64,000 nucleotides of DNA from Candidatus Gastranaerophilales bacterium (GCA_944323475.1 CALUSQ010000007.1:1-64000), one strand, 5' to 3'. Counted from the first letter of the stretch, positions 8,236 to 17,703 are shown. The notes: generated from the letters alone by a model not told the origin. Program-made: numbers and translations.

Positions 8236-8994
8236 ATGGAAAAAAATTATTTAAGCAATCTTACGGATATAGTGTATGCGGCACCATTGTGGGTTCAAGA
8301 AGTAATATGTTTGGATTTAAAAAAGCATCTGGAATCAAAAATTCCAGGATTATCTTCTCAATATGATCCAGATGATATTTATCCTATTTATATTCCGGAA
8401 ATTACATTTAAAGGGAAAAAAGAACTTGAAACGCATGAACACAATTTAGACTTTAATATTTATAAATTATTAAAAGGAATTGATAACGGCTCAAGAATTA
8501 TAGATATTACTCTTAATAATTTTTGGTCGCTCGAACAAACATCAACATTTCTTTCTCAATGCATAAAAAGTGAATTTGTTAAAAATCCTCAAAGTCTAAT
8601 AATAAGTGCAAGTATATTCTATCTCGGTAACGAAATAAGACTAGGAGAATATGTTAAAAGAATTGATAAAATCAACGTAGAAGAACTTGATGACATATTA
8701 AGAAAACAAAAAGTCTACAATGAATCAAATCCCGAAACAAAAATAAAAATAGGTGAACTTCTAATTCAAATGGGATATGTCGCTAATAAAGATATTGATA
8801 AAATTATTAACCTAAAAGAAGAAGCTAAAAAACGATTTATTATTTCAAATGACTTTAAACTGCCTGCACAAAATGAAAATGTCGATTATACTGAACTCCA
8901 ACAAAAAATCAAAAAGTTAACGGCAGAAAATAATTTATTAAAAGACAAATTAAGGACTATTTTTAATATACAAGCAAGAAAATCTCAACAATAA
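8236..8994 (+). CDS. Hypothetical protein with two MshEN/GspE-N-like motifs
   Basis: 252 residues, soluble, start supported by TTGGAG. The N-terminal 130 residues are not recognised. Two tandem modules follow: IRLGEYVKRIDKINVEELDD (about residues 134-153) and IKIGELLIQMGYVANKDIDK (about 172-191). These match the pattern of the N-terminal domain of type II secretion/type IV pilus ATPases (GspE-N or MshEN), which in some proteins binds cyclic-di-GMP. The C-terminus (about 215-250) is a coiled coil. No ATPase domain is attached. A c-di-GMP or protein-docking role is a hypothesis only. Confidence 0.65.
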   Translation: MEKNYLSNLTDIVYAAPLWVQEVICLDLKKHLESKIPGLSSQYDPDDIYPIYIPEITFKGKKELETHEHNLDFNIYKLLKGIDNGSRIIDITLNNFWSLEQTSTFLSQCIKSEFVKNPQSLIISASIFYLGNEIRLGEYVKRIDKINVEELDDILRKQKVYNESNPETKIKIGELLIQMGYVANKDIDKIINLKEEAKKRFIISNDFKLPAQNENVDYTELQQKIKKLTAENNLLKDKLRTIFNIQARKSQQ

Positions 8995-9011
8995 AAAATT
9001 TTTTATACATG

Positions 9012-9050
9012 TTTTAATAACTATATTCAAAACAAATATAGTTATTAAAA
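9012..9050. terminator. Long AT-rich inverted repeat between convergent genes
   Basis: A perfect 16-base stem (TTTTAATAACTATATT and its complement) with a 7-base loop lies between the converging genes ending at 8994 and 9116. The arms are flanked by A/T runs on both sides, so a bidirectional terminator is likely. Confidence 0.65.
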
Positions 9051-9115
9051 AGGTTAACAAAAAGAATATTTGATTTATAAAAAAGCTCACAAAAAATCCT
9101 TATATTAAAATAAAT

Positions 9116-9787
9116 CTAGCCAAATGTTTTGAAGGTTTCTTCAATGTTTTTGTCTATAACTTTTTTAACAGAATCCATTTCATTTTCTATAGCTTTTTGT
9201 TCTGTTGAAAGTTGTTGAATACGCATATCAAATTGCTTATCTTTTCTTTCAAGACTTTCTACTTTAGCATCATAATCAGCATTGGCAATTGCATAATCAC
9301 CGGAATCAACACCTTGATAAATGAATTCTGCACCATCAATAGTTTGATCAACCCAGCCGTCTCTTGTATCTTTTTGAATTACCCAATTACCTGTTTTTAG
9401 GTTATTTTCAAAGTAGTCAGCTTGTCCGCAATATGGTTCAACAGCATAATCTTTTACTGTTTTCCCTTCAGGCATAGGATCAGGCAATTCAGAAACAACT
9501 AGTCTTCCGTAAGAATCCTTAACTTGCATACCCAAGCCACCATCTTCAACCGATTTTGTCACCAGCTGATAAGACAATCTTTGCATATCTTGAGTACTTG
9601 AACCATTACCATCAGGCGAATAGTATAAATGCTGAACATTCATACCGTTACTCCATAAAAGAGCTTCAGTATCCATTTCTTGAGCAAGAAGCATTTTTGC
9701 TTGAGTTGTTTGTTGTATTTCAAACTCAAGATTATTCTTTCTTGCTGTTAGTGTTAAATATCTTGCCTGAGAGGCTGACATTCCCAT
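9116..9787 (-). CDS. Hypothetical protein of the MGMSASQAR type, coiled coil at both ends
   Basis: 223 residues with no signal peptide. The N-terminal helix (MGMSASQARYLTLTARKNN) and the C-terminal helix (AIENEMDSVKKVIDKNIEE) flank a central non-helical region containing GYGRLVVSELP-like and WVIQKDTRDGWVDQT segments. Such N- and C-terminal signatures are, from memory, typical of a paralogous family in gut Melainabacteria; no function is known to me. The two helices could pair, giving a structural or filament-associated protein. It is monocistronic, and divergent from gatA across a 201-base gap that holds both promoters and nothing else recognisable. Confidence 0.7.
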   Translation of the reverse strand: MGMSASQARYLTLTARKNNLEFEIQQTTQAKMLLAQEMDTEALLWSNGMNVQHLYYSPDGNGSSTQDMQRLSYQLVTKSVEDGGLGMQVKDSYGRLVVSELPDPMPEGKTVKDYAVEPYCGQADYFENNLKTGNWVIQKDTRDGWVDQTIDGAEFIYQGVDSGDYAIANADYDAKVESLERKDKQFDMRIQQLSTEQKAIENEMDSVKKVIDKNIEETFKTFG

Positions 9788-9988
9788 ATTTAGATACTCC
9801 TTTTTACAAATTATTTATCGACCTTTGTTTTTATATTCTTTAGAATTTTAAAAAAAGTTTTAACAAATATTTACAAATCACACAAATATCACTTTAAGTT
9901 TAAACACGAAGTTATTTTTCAATTATAATAATGAGTATAAGGATAAAATGTTATTAGTATATTATGCTCTACCGAGCACGGGAGAAGT

Positions 9989-11452
9989 ATGGAAGAATTA
10001 TTAAAAAAAACATCAGCAGAGCAAAGAAAAGCTCTTTTAAATAAAGAAATTTCTGCTGTAGATTTAGTCAATGCAGAATACAAAAGGATTGAAGAAATAG
10101 ATGAAAAGCTTGGCGCATTTAATTCACTTTGTAAAGAACAAGCTCTTCAAACAGCAAAAGAAGTAGATGAAAAAATAGCAAAAGGAGAAAACCTACCACC
10201 TTTAGCAGGTATACCTTTAGCATTAAAAGATAATATAAATTTAAAAGATACAAAGACTACAGCATCCAGCAAAATTTTAGAAAATTTTGTTTCACCTTAT
10301 GATGCAACAGTTTCAAAAAAATTAAAAGAAAATTTAATTCCAATACTTGGAAAAGTTAATCTTGATGAATTTGCAATGGGTTCATCTACAGAAAACTCTG
10401 CATTTAAAATAACAAGAAACCCTTGGGATACAAACAAAGTTCCAGGCGGTAGTTCTGGAGGTTCTGCAGCATCTGTAGCAGGTTTTGAAGCAACACTTGC
10501 TTTAGGTTCTGACACAGGTGGAAGTATCCGTCTTCCTGCAAGCTTTTGCGGTATTGTCGGTATGAAACCGACATATGGTAGAGTTTCGAGATATGGTTTG
10601 ATAGCTTTTGCATCTTCATTAGACCAAATCGGACCATTTGCAAGAAGCGTAGAAGATGCAGCATTATTATTAGAAGCTATTAGTGGTCATGACCCTCATG
10701 ATTCTACATCATTGAACATGCCTGTACCTGCTTTTTCTAAAGCACTTTGTAAAGACATAAAAGGCTCTAAGGTTGGAGTAATTAAAGAACTTCTTGGAGA
10801 AGGTGTTTCAGCTGATGTAAAAAAAGCAATAGAATCAGCTATACAAAAATACAAAGAACTTGGTGCAGAAATTGTTGAAATTTCATTGCCCTTGCTTGAA
10901 CATTCAATCGGTGTATACTATATTCTTGCAACAGCAGAAGCAAGCTCTAACTTGGCAAGATTTGATGGAGTAAAATATGGTCATCGCACAAAAGATCCTA
11001 AAAATCTTCTTGAAATGTATACAAAAACAAGAGCAGAAGGCTTTGGTGACGAAGTAAAAAGAAGAATAATGCTTGGTACTTATGCACTTAGTGCAGGTTA
11101 TTATGACGCATATTATAAAAAAGCTCAACAATTAAGAAGACTAATCAAAGAAGATTTTGACAGAGCATTTGAAAAAGTAGATATACTTGTTTCACCAACC
11201 TGTCCGAACACTGCGTTTGAAATCGGTTCAAAAATATCTGATCCGTTGAGTATGTACCTTACTGATATTGGAACTATCAGTGCAAACCTTGCGGGTATAC
11301 CTGGTATGAGTTTACCTTGCGGATACGATGCAGATGGAATGCCGATTGGACTTCAAATTCTTGCTCCAGCTTTACAAGAAGAAAAAATGTTCAATATGGC
11401 ATATAATTTTGAACAAGCAACAGATTTTTGGAAAAAGCAACCTGAAATATAG
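9989..11452 (+). CDS. gatA: Glutamyl-tRNA(Gln)/aspartyl-tRNA(Asn) amidotransferase subunit A
   Basis: 487 residues, the usual GatA length, amidase signature family. The Ser-cisSer-Lys triad is visible: Lys80 (PLALKDNIN), Ser155 in VPGGSSGGSAASV and Ser179 in SDTGGSIRLPASF. GatA releases ammonia from glutamine and channels it to GatB to amidate mischarged tRNA, replacing a direct GlnRS and/or AsnRS route. gatB and gatC are not in the window, so the subunits are unlinked. GGGAGAAG precedes the ATG. The next gene follows after 32 bases. Confidence 0.96.
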   Translation: MEELLKKTSAEQRKALLNKEISAVDLVNAEYKRIEEIDEKLGAFNSLCKEQALQTAKEVDEKIAKGENLPPLAGIPLALKDNINLKDTKTTASSKILENFVSPYDATVSKKLKENLIPILGKVNLDEFAMGSSTENSAFKITRNPWDTNKVPGGSSGGSAASVAGFEATLALGSDTGGSIRLPASFCGIVGMKPTYGRVSRYGLIAFASSLDQIGPFARSVEDAALLLEAISGHDPHDSTSLNMPVPAFSKALCKDIKGSKVGVIKELLGEGVSADVKKAIESAIQKYKELGAEIVEISLPLLEHSIGVYYILATAEASSNLARFDGVKYGHRTKDPKNLLEMYTKTRAEGFGDEVKRRIMLGTYALSAGYYDAYYKKAQQLRRLIKEDFDRAFEKVDILVSPTCPNTAFEIGSKISDPLSMYLTDIGTISANLAGIPGMSLPCGYDADGMPIGLQILAPALQEEKMFNMAYNFEQATDFWKKQPEI

Positions 11453-11484
11453 TTAAAAATTACAATTAATAAATTGGAGTGAAT

Positions 11485-12330
11485 ATGAAAAAGTTATTTG
11501 TTATCTTAGGTTTATCAATGATTCTTGGTGCAGGATTTGCATCTTGTGCACAAGCTTACTCAACAGAAGGTGCGTTGTACTACAATGAAGGTTTGGACTT
11601 CTATTCAAGAGGTGAATATTCAAAAGCTATCCAATCTTTTAAATCTGCTATAGAAAAAGATCCGGATTTTACAGATGCATATTACAATTTGGGTTCACTC
11701 TTTGAATACCTCAAAAGCTATCAATCAGCAATTTCTTGTTTCTCAAAAATCAATCAACTTGATCCTAATGATTCAGAAACAATTATAAAACTTGCCGAAC
11801 TTTACTATAAAGTCGGCAACTATGAAAGAGCACTTTTTTATATAACAAAGATAAAAGATACTGATGAATTTGCTTCAAGAGCAAAAGAGCTTAAAAACCA
11901 AATTGTTGTAGCCCAACAAAAAGTAGCAGCAAAAAATGCATTGGCTAATGTAAATAAAGCTAATGAAAACAATAAAAAAATTATTGACAAATTCTCAGGA
12001 CCTACAGGTCTTGCTATCAACTCTCAAGGAGTATTGTTTGTAGCTAGTTATACAGATAACTGCATATACAAAATTATGCCAAACGGACAAACTCAACTCT
12101 ATACAAAAAGCAATATGCTTGGTGGTCCAATAGGATTAGCATTTGACGCAGCTGATAACTTGTACGTTGCAAACTATGCAAAAAATAACATATTAAAAAT
12201 CAACAAAGCCGGTCAAATATATACATTTATGTCTAATATTACAAATCCATATTATTTAATAATTAAAGACAATAATATGTATATAACAGAACAAGGAAAT
12301 AATACTGTTTTAAGATATAAATTATACTAA
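11485..12330 (+). CDS. Exported TPR protein with an NHL-type beta-propeller segment
   Basis: 281 residues from ATG 11485, placed 5 bases after GGAG. An upstream GTG at 11479 overlaps that box and is less likely. A signal peptide (about 1-24) ends in CAQA, and the FASC sequence is a marginal lipobox. Two to three TPR units (about 28-130; EGLDFYSRGEYSKAIQSFKS, AYYNLGSLFEYLKSYQSAIS) are followed by NHL/SMP-30-like blades (about 165-280; GPTGLAINSQGVLFVASYTD, GPIGLAFDAADNLYVANYAK). A periplasmic scaffolding or binding role is likely. It is followed within 2 bases by spmA. Confidence 0.8.
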   Translation: MKKLFVILGLSMILGAGFASCAQAYSTEGALYYNEGLDFYSRGEYSKAIQSFKSAIEKDPDFTDAYYNLGSLFEYLKSYQSAISCFSKINQLDPNDSETIIKLAELYYKVGNYERALFYITKIKDTDEFASRAKELKNQIVVAQQKVAAKNALANVNKANENNKKIIDKFSGPTGLAINSQGVLFVASYTDNCIYKIMPNGQTQLYTKSNMLGGPIGLAFDAADNLYVANYAKNNILKINKAGQIYTFMSNITNPYYLIIKDNNMYITEQGNNTVLRYKLY

Positions 12331-12332
12331 AA

Positions 12333-12962
12333 ATGAACTACATATGGTTTTTTATAATACTAATCTCGGTAATTTCAGCAGCATATACCGGAAAGATTGA
12401 TGAAACGGTAAATGCCATATGGATAGGTGCGCAAAAATCAATTGAAATTTCATTATACCTAGCAGGAATAATGGCATTCTGGCTTGGTATTATGAAAATT
12501 GCAGAAAAATCAGGTTTGGTTGATATTGTAGCAAAATTGATAACACCTTTTGCTAAAAAACTTTTTCCAGATGTTCCAAAAGACAATCCGGCAATAGGGA
12601 ATATTGCTCTAAATCTTAGTGCAAATGCTTTTGGGCTTTCAAATGCAGCAACACCTATTGGTATAAAAGCAATGGAAGACCTGCAAAAAATTAACAAAAA
12701 CAAAAAAACAGCATCAAATGCAATGTGTACACTTCTTGCAATGAACACAGCCGGATTTCAAATTATACCAGCAACTGTAATTGCAGTACTGGCTGCTTGC
12801 GGTTCTAAAAACCCTACAGAAATCGTTCTCCCAACATTGATTGTGACAACAATTACTTTTATTTTCGCAATAATAATAGTAAAAGTACTTGAGAAAATCA
12901 CACCTGCTCAACTTCCGGAAAAAATAAATAACTCGGAAAAAGAGGAGGTACAAAATGATTAG
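12333..12962 (+). CDS. spmA: Spore maturation protein A-like, nucleoside-recognition (Gate) membrane protein
   Basis: 209 residues with about five hydrophobic segments. It matches SpmA: GIMAFWLGIMKIAEKSGLVD, NIALNLSANAFGLSNAATP and AMNTAGFQIIPATVIAVLAA. In Bacillus, SpmA and SpmB are needed for spore-core dehydration. Close homologs occur in many non-sporulating bacteria, where the substrate is unknown. No sporulation genes appear here. It starts 2 bases after the TPR/propeller gene and overlaps spmB by 8 bases, so the three are probably one operon. Confidence 0.88.
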   Translation: MNYIWFFIILISVISAAYTGKIDETVNAIWIGAQKSIEISLYLAGIMAFWLGIMKIAEKSGLVDIVAKLITPFAKKLFPDVPKDNPAIGNIALNLSANAFGLSNAATPIGIKAMEDLQKINKNKKTASNAMCTLLAMNTAGFQIIPATVIAVLAACGSKNPTEIVLPTLIVTTITFIFAIIIVKVLEKITPAQLPEKINNSEKEEVQND

Positions 12963-13491
12963 AAATTGCATTGATATAATGTCAAGCTGGTTAATACCTT
13001 TGATAATTATGGTTTCACTAATCTTTGGAATAACAAAAAAAGTACCTGTATATGAAACATTTATTGATGGTGCAAAAGACGGGCTTAAAGTAGCAATAAA
13101 TATTGTGCCTTATTTAATTGCAATTATAACAGCTATATCAATGTTAAGAGCTTCAGGAGCAATTGAATTGGCACAAAAAGCTTTTTCAGAGGTATTAAAT
13201 ACATTCAATATTCCTGTTGATGTTTTACCTGTTATGATTGTAAGATCACTTTCCGGAAGTGCGGTATTAGGTATATTTTCTGACATTGCTCATCAATTCG
13301 GCCCTGATTCTTATGTAACAAAACTAACAGCTGTAATGGTGGGAAGCTCTGAAACAACTTTTTATGTACTTGCTGTTTATTTCGGTGCAGTAGGAATTAA
13401 AAAATTCAGACATGCACTACTTGCAGGTATTTTGGCAGATATTGTCGGAATAATAACAGCCATAGTAATTGCAAACATTTTGTTTTTATAA
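12955..13491 (+). CDS. spmB: Spore maturation protein B-like, nucleoside-recognition (Gate) membrane protein
   Basis: 178 residues, four to five TM segments. It matches SpmB: KKVPVYETFIDGAKDGLKVA, PYLIAIITAISMLRASGAIE and GSSETTFYVLAVYFGAVGIK. An excellent GAGGAGG box lies inside the end of spmA. SpmA and SpmB are probably the two halves of one membrane complex. It is followed after 21 bases by a solute-binding lipoprotein. Whether that neighbour delivers a substrate to SpmAB is speculation. Confidence 0.88.
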   Translation: MIRNCIDIMSSWLIPLIIMVSLIFGITKKVPVYETFIDGAKDGLKVAINIVPYLIAIITAISMLRASGAIELAQKAFSEVLNTFNIPVDVLPVMIVRSLSGSAVLGIFSDIAHQFGPDSYVTKLTAVMVGSSETTFYVLAVYFGAVGIKKFRHALLAGILADIVGIITAIVIANILFL

Positions 13492-13512
13492 TTTATTTTA
13501 ATAGAGGTAAAT

Positions 13513-14343
13513 ATGTTAAAAAAAATCATACTAAGCTTAATAATCATTTCATCAATACTTCTAACCGGATGCACATCTAAAAAAGAAAAAACAGATTTGC
13601 TGTCTGTTATAAAAAAACGTGGAGAATTAATAGTTGGTGTTAGCTATGATTCAAAGCCATTTGGTTTTGTCGAAAATGGAAAACTTCAAGGCTACGATGT
13701 TGATATGGCGCACCTTATTGCTAAAAGGATTTTAGGGAATGAAAAACTTGTCAAATTTGTAGAAGTTACACCATCTGACAGAATTTCAAAACTTTGCTCA
13801 GGTGAAGTAGATATGCTAGCGGCAACAATGACAATCACTCCTCAAAGACTTGAAGTTGTTGACTTTTCTATCCCATATTTTTATGCCGGTCAAGCTATTA
13901 TGATTAGAAAAGGCACCTCTATAAAAACAGTAGGTGATCTTAACGGAAGAAGAGTCATTATAATACTTGGAACAACAGGCGAAAAAAATCTCAGATATTT
14001 TGCACCGGAAGCAATTTTGCAAGGTTATAAATCATACCAAGCAGGCTTTAACGGTATGCTCAATAGAAAAGCAGAAGCATTGACAACAGATGATGCCATA
14101 ATTGCAGGTTTTATTATGGATCATCCTGAGTTTATGATGCTACCACAAAGATACACTCAAGAAGGCTATGGTATTGCATTTAGAAAAGATGCAGAATCTA
14201 AAACTCTCAAATACGAAGTTAATTCAGCAATAGCTGAACTTAGAAAAAAAGGATACCTCAATCATCTAAAAGCTACATGGCTGCCAGCACCAAGCGACAA
14301 TTTTAAAAACAAACCTACACCGCAACAAGGTCCGTCGGACTAG
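13513..14343 (+). CDS. Amino-acid-type ABC transporter substrate-binding lipoprotein
   Basis: 276 residues. A lipoprotein signal ends in LLTGC (Cys20). The body is a family 3 periplasmic binding protein: RGELIVGVSYDSKPFGF, LQGYDVDMAHLIAKRI, GEVDMLAATMTITPQR and VDFSIPYFYAGQAIMIRKG. Such proteins bind polar amino acids. No permease or ATPase gene is adjacent, so its transporter is elsewhere or it acts as a lone sensor. RBS AGAGG. Its last 29 bases overlap the convergent leuC. Confidence 0.9.
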   Translation: MLKKIILSLIIISSILLTGCTSKKEKTDLLSVIKKRGELIVGVSYDSKPFGFVENGKLQGYDVDMAHLIAKRILGNEKLVKFVEVTPSDRISKLCSGEVDMLAATMTITPQRLEVVDFSIPYFYAGQAIMIRKGTSIKTVGDLNGRRVIIILGTTGEKNLRYFAPEAILQGYKSYQAGFNGMLNRKAEALTTDDAIIAGFIMDHPEFMMLPQRYTQEGYGIAFRKDAESKTLKYEVNSAIAELRKKGYLNHLKATWLPAPSDNFKNKPTPQQGPSD

Positions 14344-15574
14344 TTATATAACCATTAATTGCACTATATGCAGCAGTTGCAGGAGATGACAGGTATATAA
14401 ATCCTTTGGTATTACCCATTCTGCCTTGGAAATTTCTATTTTGTGTTGCCAAGCAAACTTCCCCATCACCAAGAATACCTGCATGCACTCCTACACAAGG
14501 TCCGCATCCTGGTGCTAAAATAGAAGCACCAGCATCAACAAAAACAGATATCAAACCCTCTTCTATAGCTTGTTTGTAGACATCCTTAGAAGCTGGTACA
14601 ATAATCAATCTAACATCGGGATTAACTGTTCTTCCTTTTAATATACCAGCAGCTACTCTCAAATCTTCAATTCTACCGTTCGTACAAGTACCAATAAATA
14701 CTTGATTTAATTTTACATCTTTAAGTTCAGACGCGGGCTTTGTATTATCAACAGTATGAGGACAAGAAACCATTGGTACAAGCTTTGTTGCATCAATATT
14801 TATAACTCTTTCATAAACAGCATCATCGTCTGCTTTTATTTCAACAAATTTGTCTTCTCTTCCTCTTAATTTTAAATAATCTTTTGTTATATTATCAGTT
14901 TCAAAAAGTCCTGCTTTCGCACCTGCCTCTACGGCCATATTAGCAAGAGTAAATCTATCAGCCATAGTCATATTTTTTATAGTAGAACCATGAAATTCAA
15001 GTGCTTTATATGTAGCACCATCAGCACCAATAAGACCTATAAGATATAATATCAAATCTTTTGCATATACACCTTTTTGAAATTCACCTTCAACAACAAT
15101 TTTGAAAGTTGCAGGCACTTTCATCCAAGTTTTACCCATTGCCATAGCTACAGCTACATCTGTTGACCCCATACCTGTTGCAAAAGCACCCAAAGCACCA
15201 GAAGTACAGGTATGAGAATCAGCACCAACCAATATCTCACCCGGATTTACAAAAGACTCAACAAGTCTTTGATGACAAACACCACACCCTGTTTCAGAAA
15301 GAACAGCACCTGTTTCTTTTGCAAATTCACGTAAAACCATATGAGTATTAGATAGTTCTTTTCTCGGACTAGGAGAAGCATGGTCTATAAACAAAATACA
15401 TCTGTCAGGATTTGCGGGTTTAGCTTTTCCAAGTTTTTTAAACTCTTGAACCATCAAAGGTCCTGTCCCATCTTGAACAGCAGCAACATCGACTTTTGCA
15501 ATACACAATTCACCTGCTTTAACATCATATCCTGCATGTTTTGAAAGTATTTTTTCTGCAATTGTTTGACCCAT
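14315..15574 (-). CDS. leuC: 3-isopropylmalate dehydratase large subunit (HacA-like type)
   Basis: 419 residues from ATG 15574 (MGQTIAEKIL); a GTG three codons upstream is possible. It is an aconitase-family 4Fe-4S enzyme of the short LeuC/HacA type. Cluster cysteines lie in FIGTCTNGRIEDL and LAPGCGPCVGVH; VGADSHTCTSGALGAFATG is also conserved. With LeuD it isomerises isopropylmalate in leucine synthesis. leuD and other leu genes are not in the window. It shares its 3' end with the lipoprotein gene by 29 bases. Confidence 0.92.
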   Translation of the reverse strand: MGQTIAEKILSKHAGYDVKAGELCIAKVDVAAVQDGTGPLMVQEFKKLGKAKPANPDRCILFIDHASPSPRKELSNTHMVLREFAKETGAVLSETGCGVCHQRLVESFVNPGEILVGADSHTCTSGALGAFATGMGSTDVAVAMAMGKTWMKVPATFKIVVEGEFQKGVYAKDLILYLIGLIGADGATYKALEFHGSTIKNMTMADRFTLANMAVEAGAKAGLFETDNITKDYLKLRGREDKFVEIKADDDAVYERVINIDATKLVPMVSCPHTVDNTKPASELKDVKLNQVFIGTCTNGRIEDLRVAAGILKGRTVNPDVRLIIVPASKDVYKQAIEEGLISVFVDAGASILAPGCGPCVGVHAGILGDGEVCLATQNRNFQGRMGNTKGFIYLSSPATAAYSAINGYITSPTDLVAV

Positions 15575-15748
15575 ATCAACCACTCTTTTTTTGTAATCTA
15601 ATACGCTTTATTTAATATTTTTTATTTTCTTTTCCTTATTAATATAGCACATTTTTAAAAATAGTGCGGGTTTTAGTATATTTATTAAGATGTGTAAATA
15701 TATATTTTTTATGTGTTATTTATATATCCATGCGGGTATTATATTAAT

Positions 15749-15838
15749 GTAGCCAATTCTCTTTATACTTTCTCTTCCACTCCTTTTCTCCATGATGAAA
15801 ACTTTGCCGGTCGATCAGTAAGTCGAGCGGCTTTTTAT
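15749..15838 (+). ncRNA. Candidate small RNA ending in a rho-independent terminator
   Basis: The gap 15575-15864 lies between two minus-strand genes, yet it holds a plus-strand signal. TATTAT at 15737-15742 (a plausible -10 with a weak -35) is followed by about 60 pyrimidine-rich bases. Then comes a hairpin: GCCGGTCGA (15806-15814) and TCGAGCGGC (15823-15831), eight pairs and one mismatch, ending in TTTTT (15832-15836). No reading frame explains it. The transcript would be about 90 bases. No known family was recognised. Confidence 0.4.
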
Positions 15839-15864
15839 TATGAGATGAAAACATAGAAGCATTA

Positions 15865-17652
15865 TTATTCAGCAACAACTACAGAAGATTTTGCAAATTG
15901 CATTTCATACAATCTTTTATAGAAACCATCTTCTCTTGCCAATAATTCATCATGTGTCCCAAGTTCAACAAGTTCACCTTCATTGATAACAGCAATTTTA
16001 TCAGCATTTTTAATTGTTGAAAGTCTGTGAGCAATAACAAATACAGTTTTATTTTGCATAAGATTATCCAATGCTTTTTGAACAATAGCCTCTGATTTAT
16101 TGTCCAATGCAGAAGTAGCTTCATCTAAAATAACAATAGGAGAATCCTTCAACATGGCTCTTGCAATAGCTACTCGCTGTCTTTGACCACCTGACAAGCT
16201 TGTACCTCTTTCTCCAATTTCTGTATCAATACCATCTGGCATTTCATTTAAAAATTCATCTAAATGAGCAGCTTTTATAACACGTTCTAAATCTTCATCT
16301 GTAGCATTAAAATTACCCATCAAAAGATTTTCTCTAATCGTACCTGTAAACAAGAAGTTATCCTGAAATACAACGGAAATATTATTTCTTAATGATGTTA
16401 GCTCGATGTCTCTAATATCAATACCGTCAATCTTTATAGAGCCTGATTTTACATCATAAAATCTTGGTATAAGATTTGCTATAGTTGTTTTACCACCGCC
16501 TGAATTACCCACAATTGCAACAGTTTCACCAACTGATGCTTTTAAATTTATATTTTTTAAAACAGGTGTATTTTCTACATATTCAAAACAAACATTTTCA
16601 AGAGAAACACCATCTTTGATACCATTTATCACAACAGCATTTTCTTTACTTTTAATTTCTGCATCTATATCAAATAGTTCAAAAGTTCTGCACAATGCAA
16701 CAAATATTGTTTGCAGACCTGTCAAAGTATTACCTAATGTTTTAACAGGCTTATACAAAAGCAATAATGATGTAACAAAGGATAACAAACTGCCACTCGT
16801 CATTTGACCTGACAGAACGAGATATGTACCAAATGCGAGAACAAATGCAATACCAAAAGATGCAATTGTATACATTATAGGAGACATCCAAGCAACTCTT
16901 TTTACCAAAGACATGTTTACATCAAAAGAATCATGAATTTCTTTTGCATACTTATTATATTGATAATCTGATAGATTATATGCAGTAATAATCTTATTTC
17001 CGGAATATGTTTCATTAAAATCAGTAGTAATATTCCCACCAATTTTCATTGTCATATTTGATGCATTTTTAATTCTTTTTCTAATAATTGCTGCAGGAAT
17101 AAAAGCTATACAAAGAACTACCACTCCAACAAGTGCCAATTTCCAAGAGTTATACAGCATAACACCAATCAAAGCAAAAGCACCAATACCGGAACTCATC
17201 AATGCTTTTAAATTATCCAAAATACCTTTTGAGGCAGCTTCAGGATCTGACCAATATCTTGTTAAAATTATTCCGGATGAATTTTCATCATAGAATTTGG
17301 AATCCATATGAACAAGTTTATTAAACAAAGCTTTTTTAACATCGTTAGTAACTTTTTGACCGGTCCAGTTTGTTAAATAGTCATTTAGATATCTCAAAAC
17401 ACCTTGCAAAGCAGCAAATGCTACAACACCGAAAGGAATCAGATAAGCAAGAAACATATTCTTTTTAATCAAAACTTCATCCATATATGGTTTCAAAGCG
17501 TATGCAATAACACCATCTAATGCACCTACAGGCAATGCAATAATTAAACCAAGTATTATTCTAAACAAATAAGGATGAATATATTTATAAATTCTTTTAC
17601 TTAAATACCCATAATTGAAAGAATCTTTTGCGAGTGTATCTTTTAATTTCAT
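15865..17652 (-). CDS. MsbA-like ABC exporter (fused TM and ATPase)
   Basis: 595 residues. The TM domain has about six helices (about 30-320). The nucleotide-binding domain (about 350-590) has Walker A GNSGGGKTT, Q-loop VVFQDNFLF, signature LSGGQRQRVAIARAML, Walker B IVILDEATSALD and H-loop VIAHRLST. It is closest in type to the lipid A/lipid or multidrug half-exporters that act as homodimers; the substrate is not determinable. It is a single gene, 51 bases downstream of the histidine kinase on the same strand, so it may share that operon. Confidence 0.92.
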   Translation of the reverse strand: MKLKDTLAKDSFNYGYLSKRIYKYIHPYLFRIILGLIIALPVGALDGVIAYALKPYMDEVLIKKNMFLAYLIPFGVVAFAALQGVLRYLNDYLTNWTGQKVTNDVKKALFNKLVHMDSKFYDENSSGIILTRYWSDPEAASKGILDNLKALMSSGIGAFALIGVMLYNSWKLALVGVVVLCIAFIPAAIIRKRIKNASNMTMKIGGNITTDFNETYSGNKIITAYNLSDYQYNKYAKEIHDSFDVNMSLVKRVAWMSPIMYTIASFGIAFVLAFGTYLVLSGQMTSGSLLSFVTSLLLLYKPVKTLGNTLTGLQTIFVALCRTFELFDIDAEIKSKENAVVINGIKDGVSLENVCFEYVENTPVLKNINLKASVGETVAIVGNSGGGKTTIANLIPRFYDVKSGSIKIDGIDIRDIELTSLRNNISVVFQDNFLFTGTIRENLLMGNFNATDEDLERVIKAAHLDEFLNEMPDGIDTEIGERGTSLSGGQRQRVAIARAMLKDSPIVILDEATSALDNKSEAIVQKALDNLMQNKTVFVIAHRLSTIKNADKIAVINEGELVELGTHDELLAREDGFYKRLYEMQFAKSSVVVAE

Positions 17653-17703
17653 TACTAAATTCCTATATCTCCGTATGTTTTAAAATGATATATCAAAAAT
17701 AAT

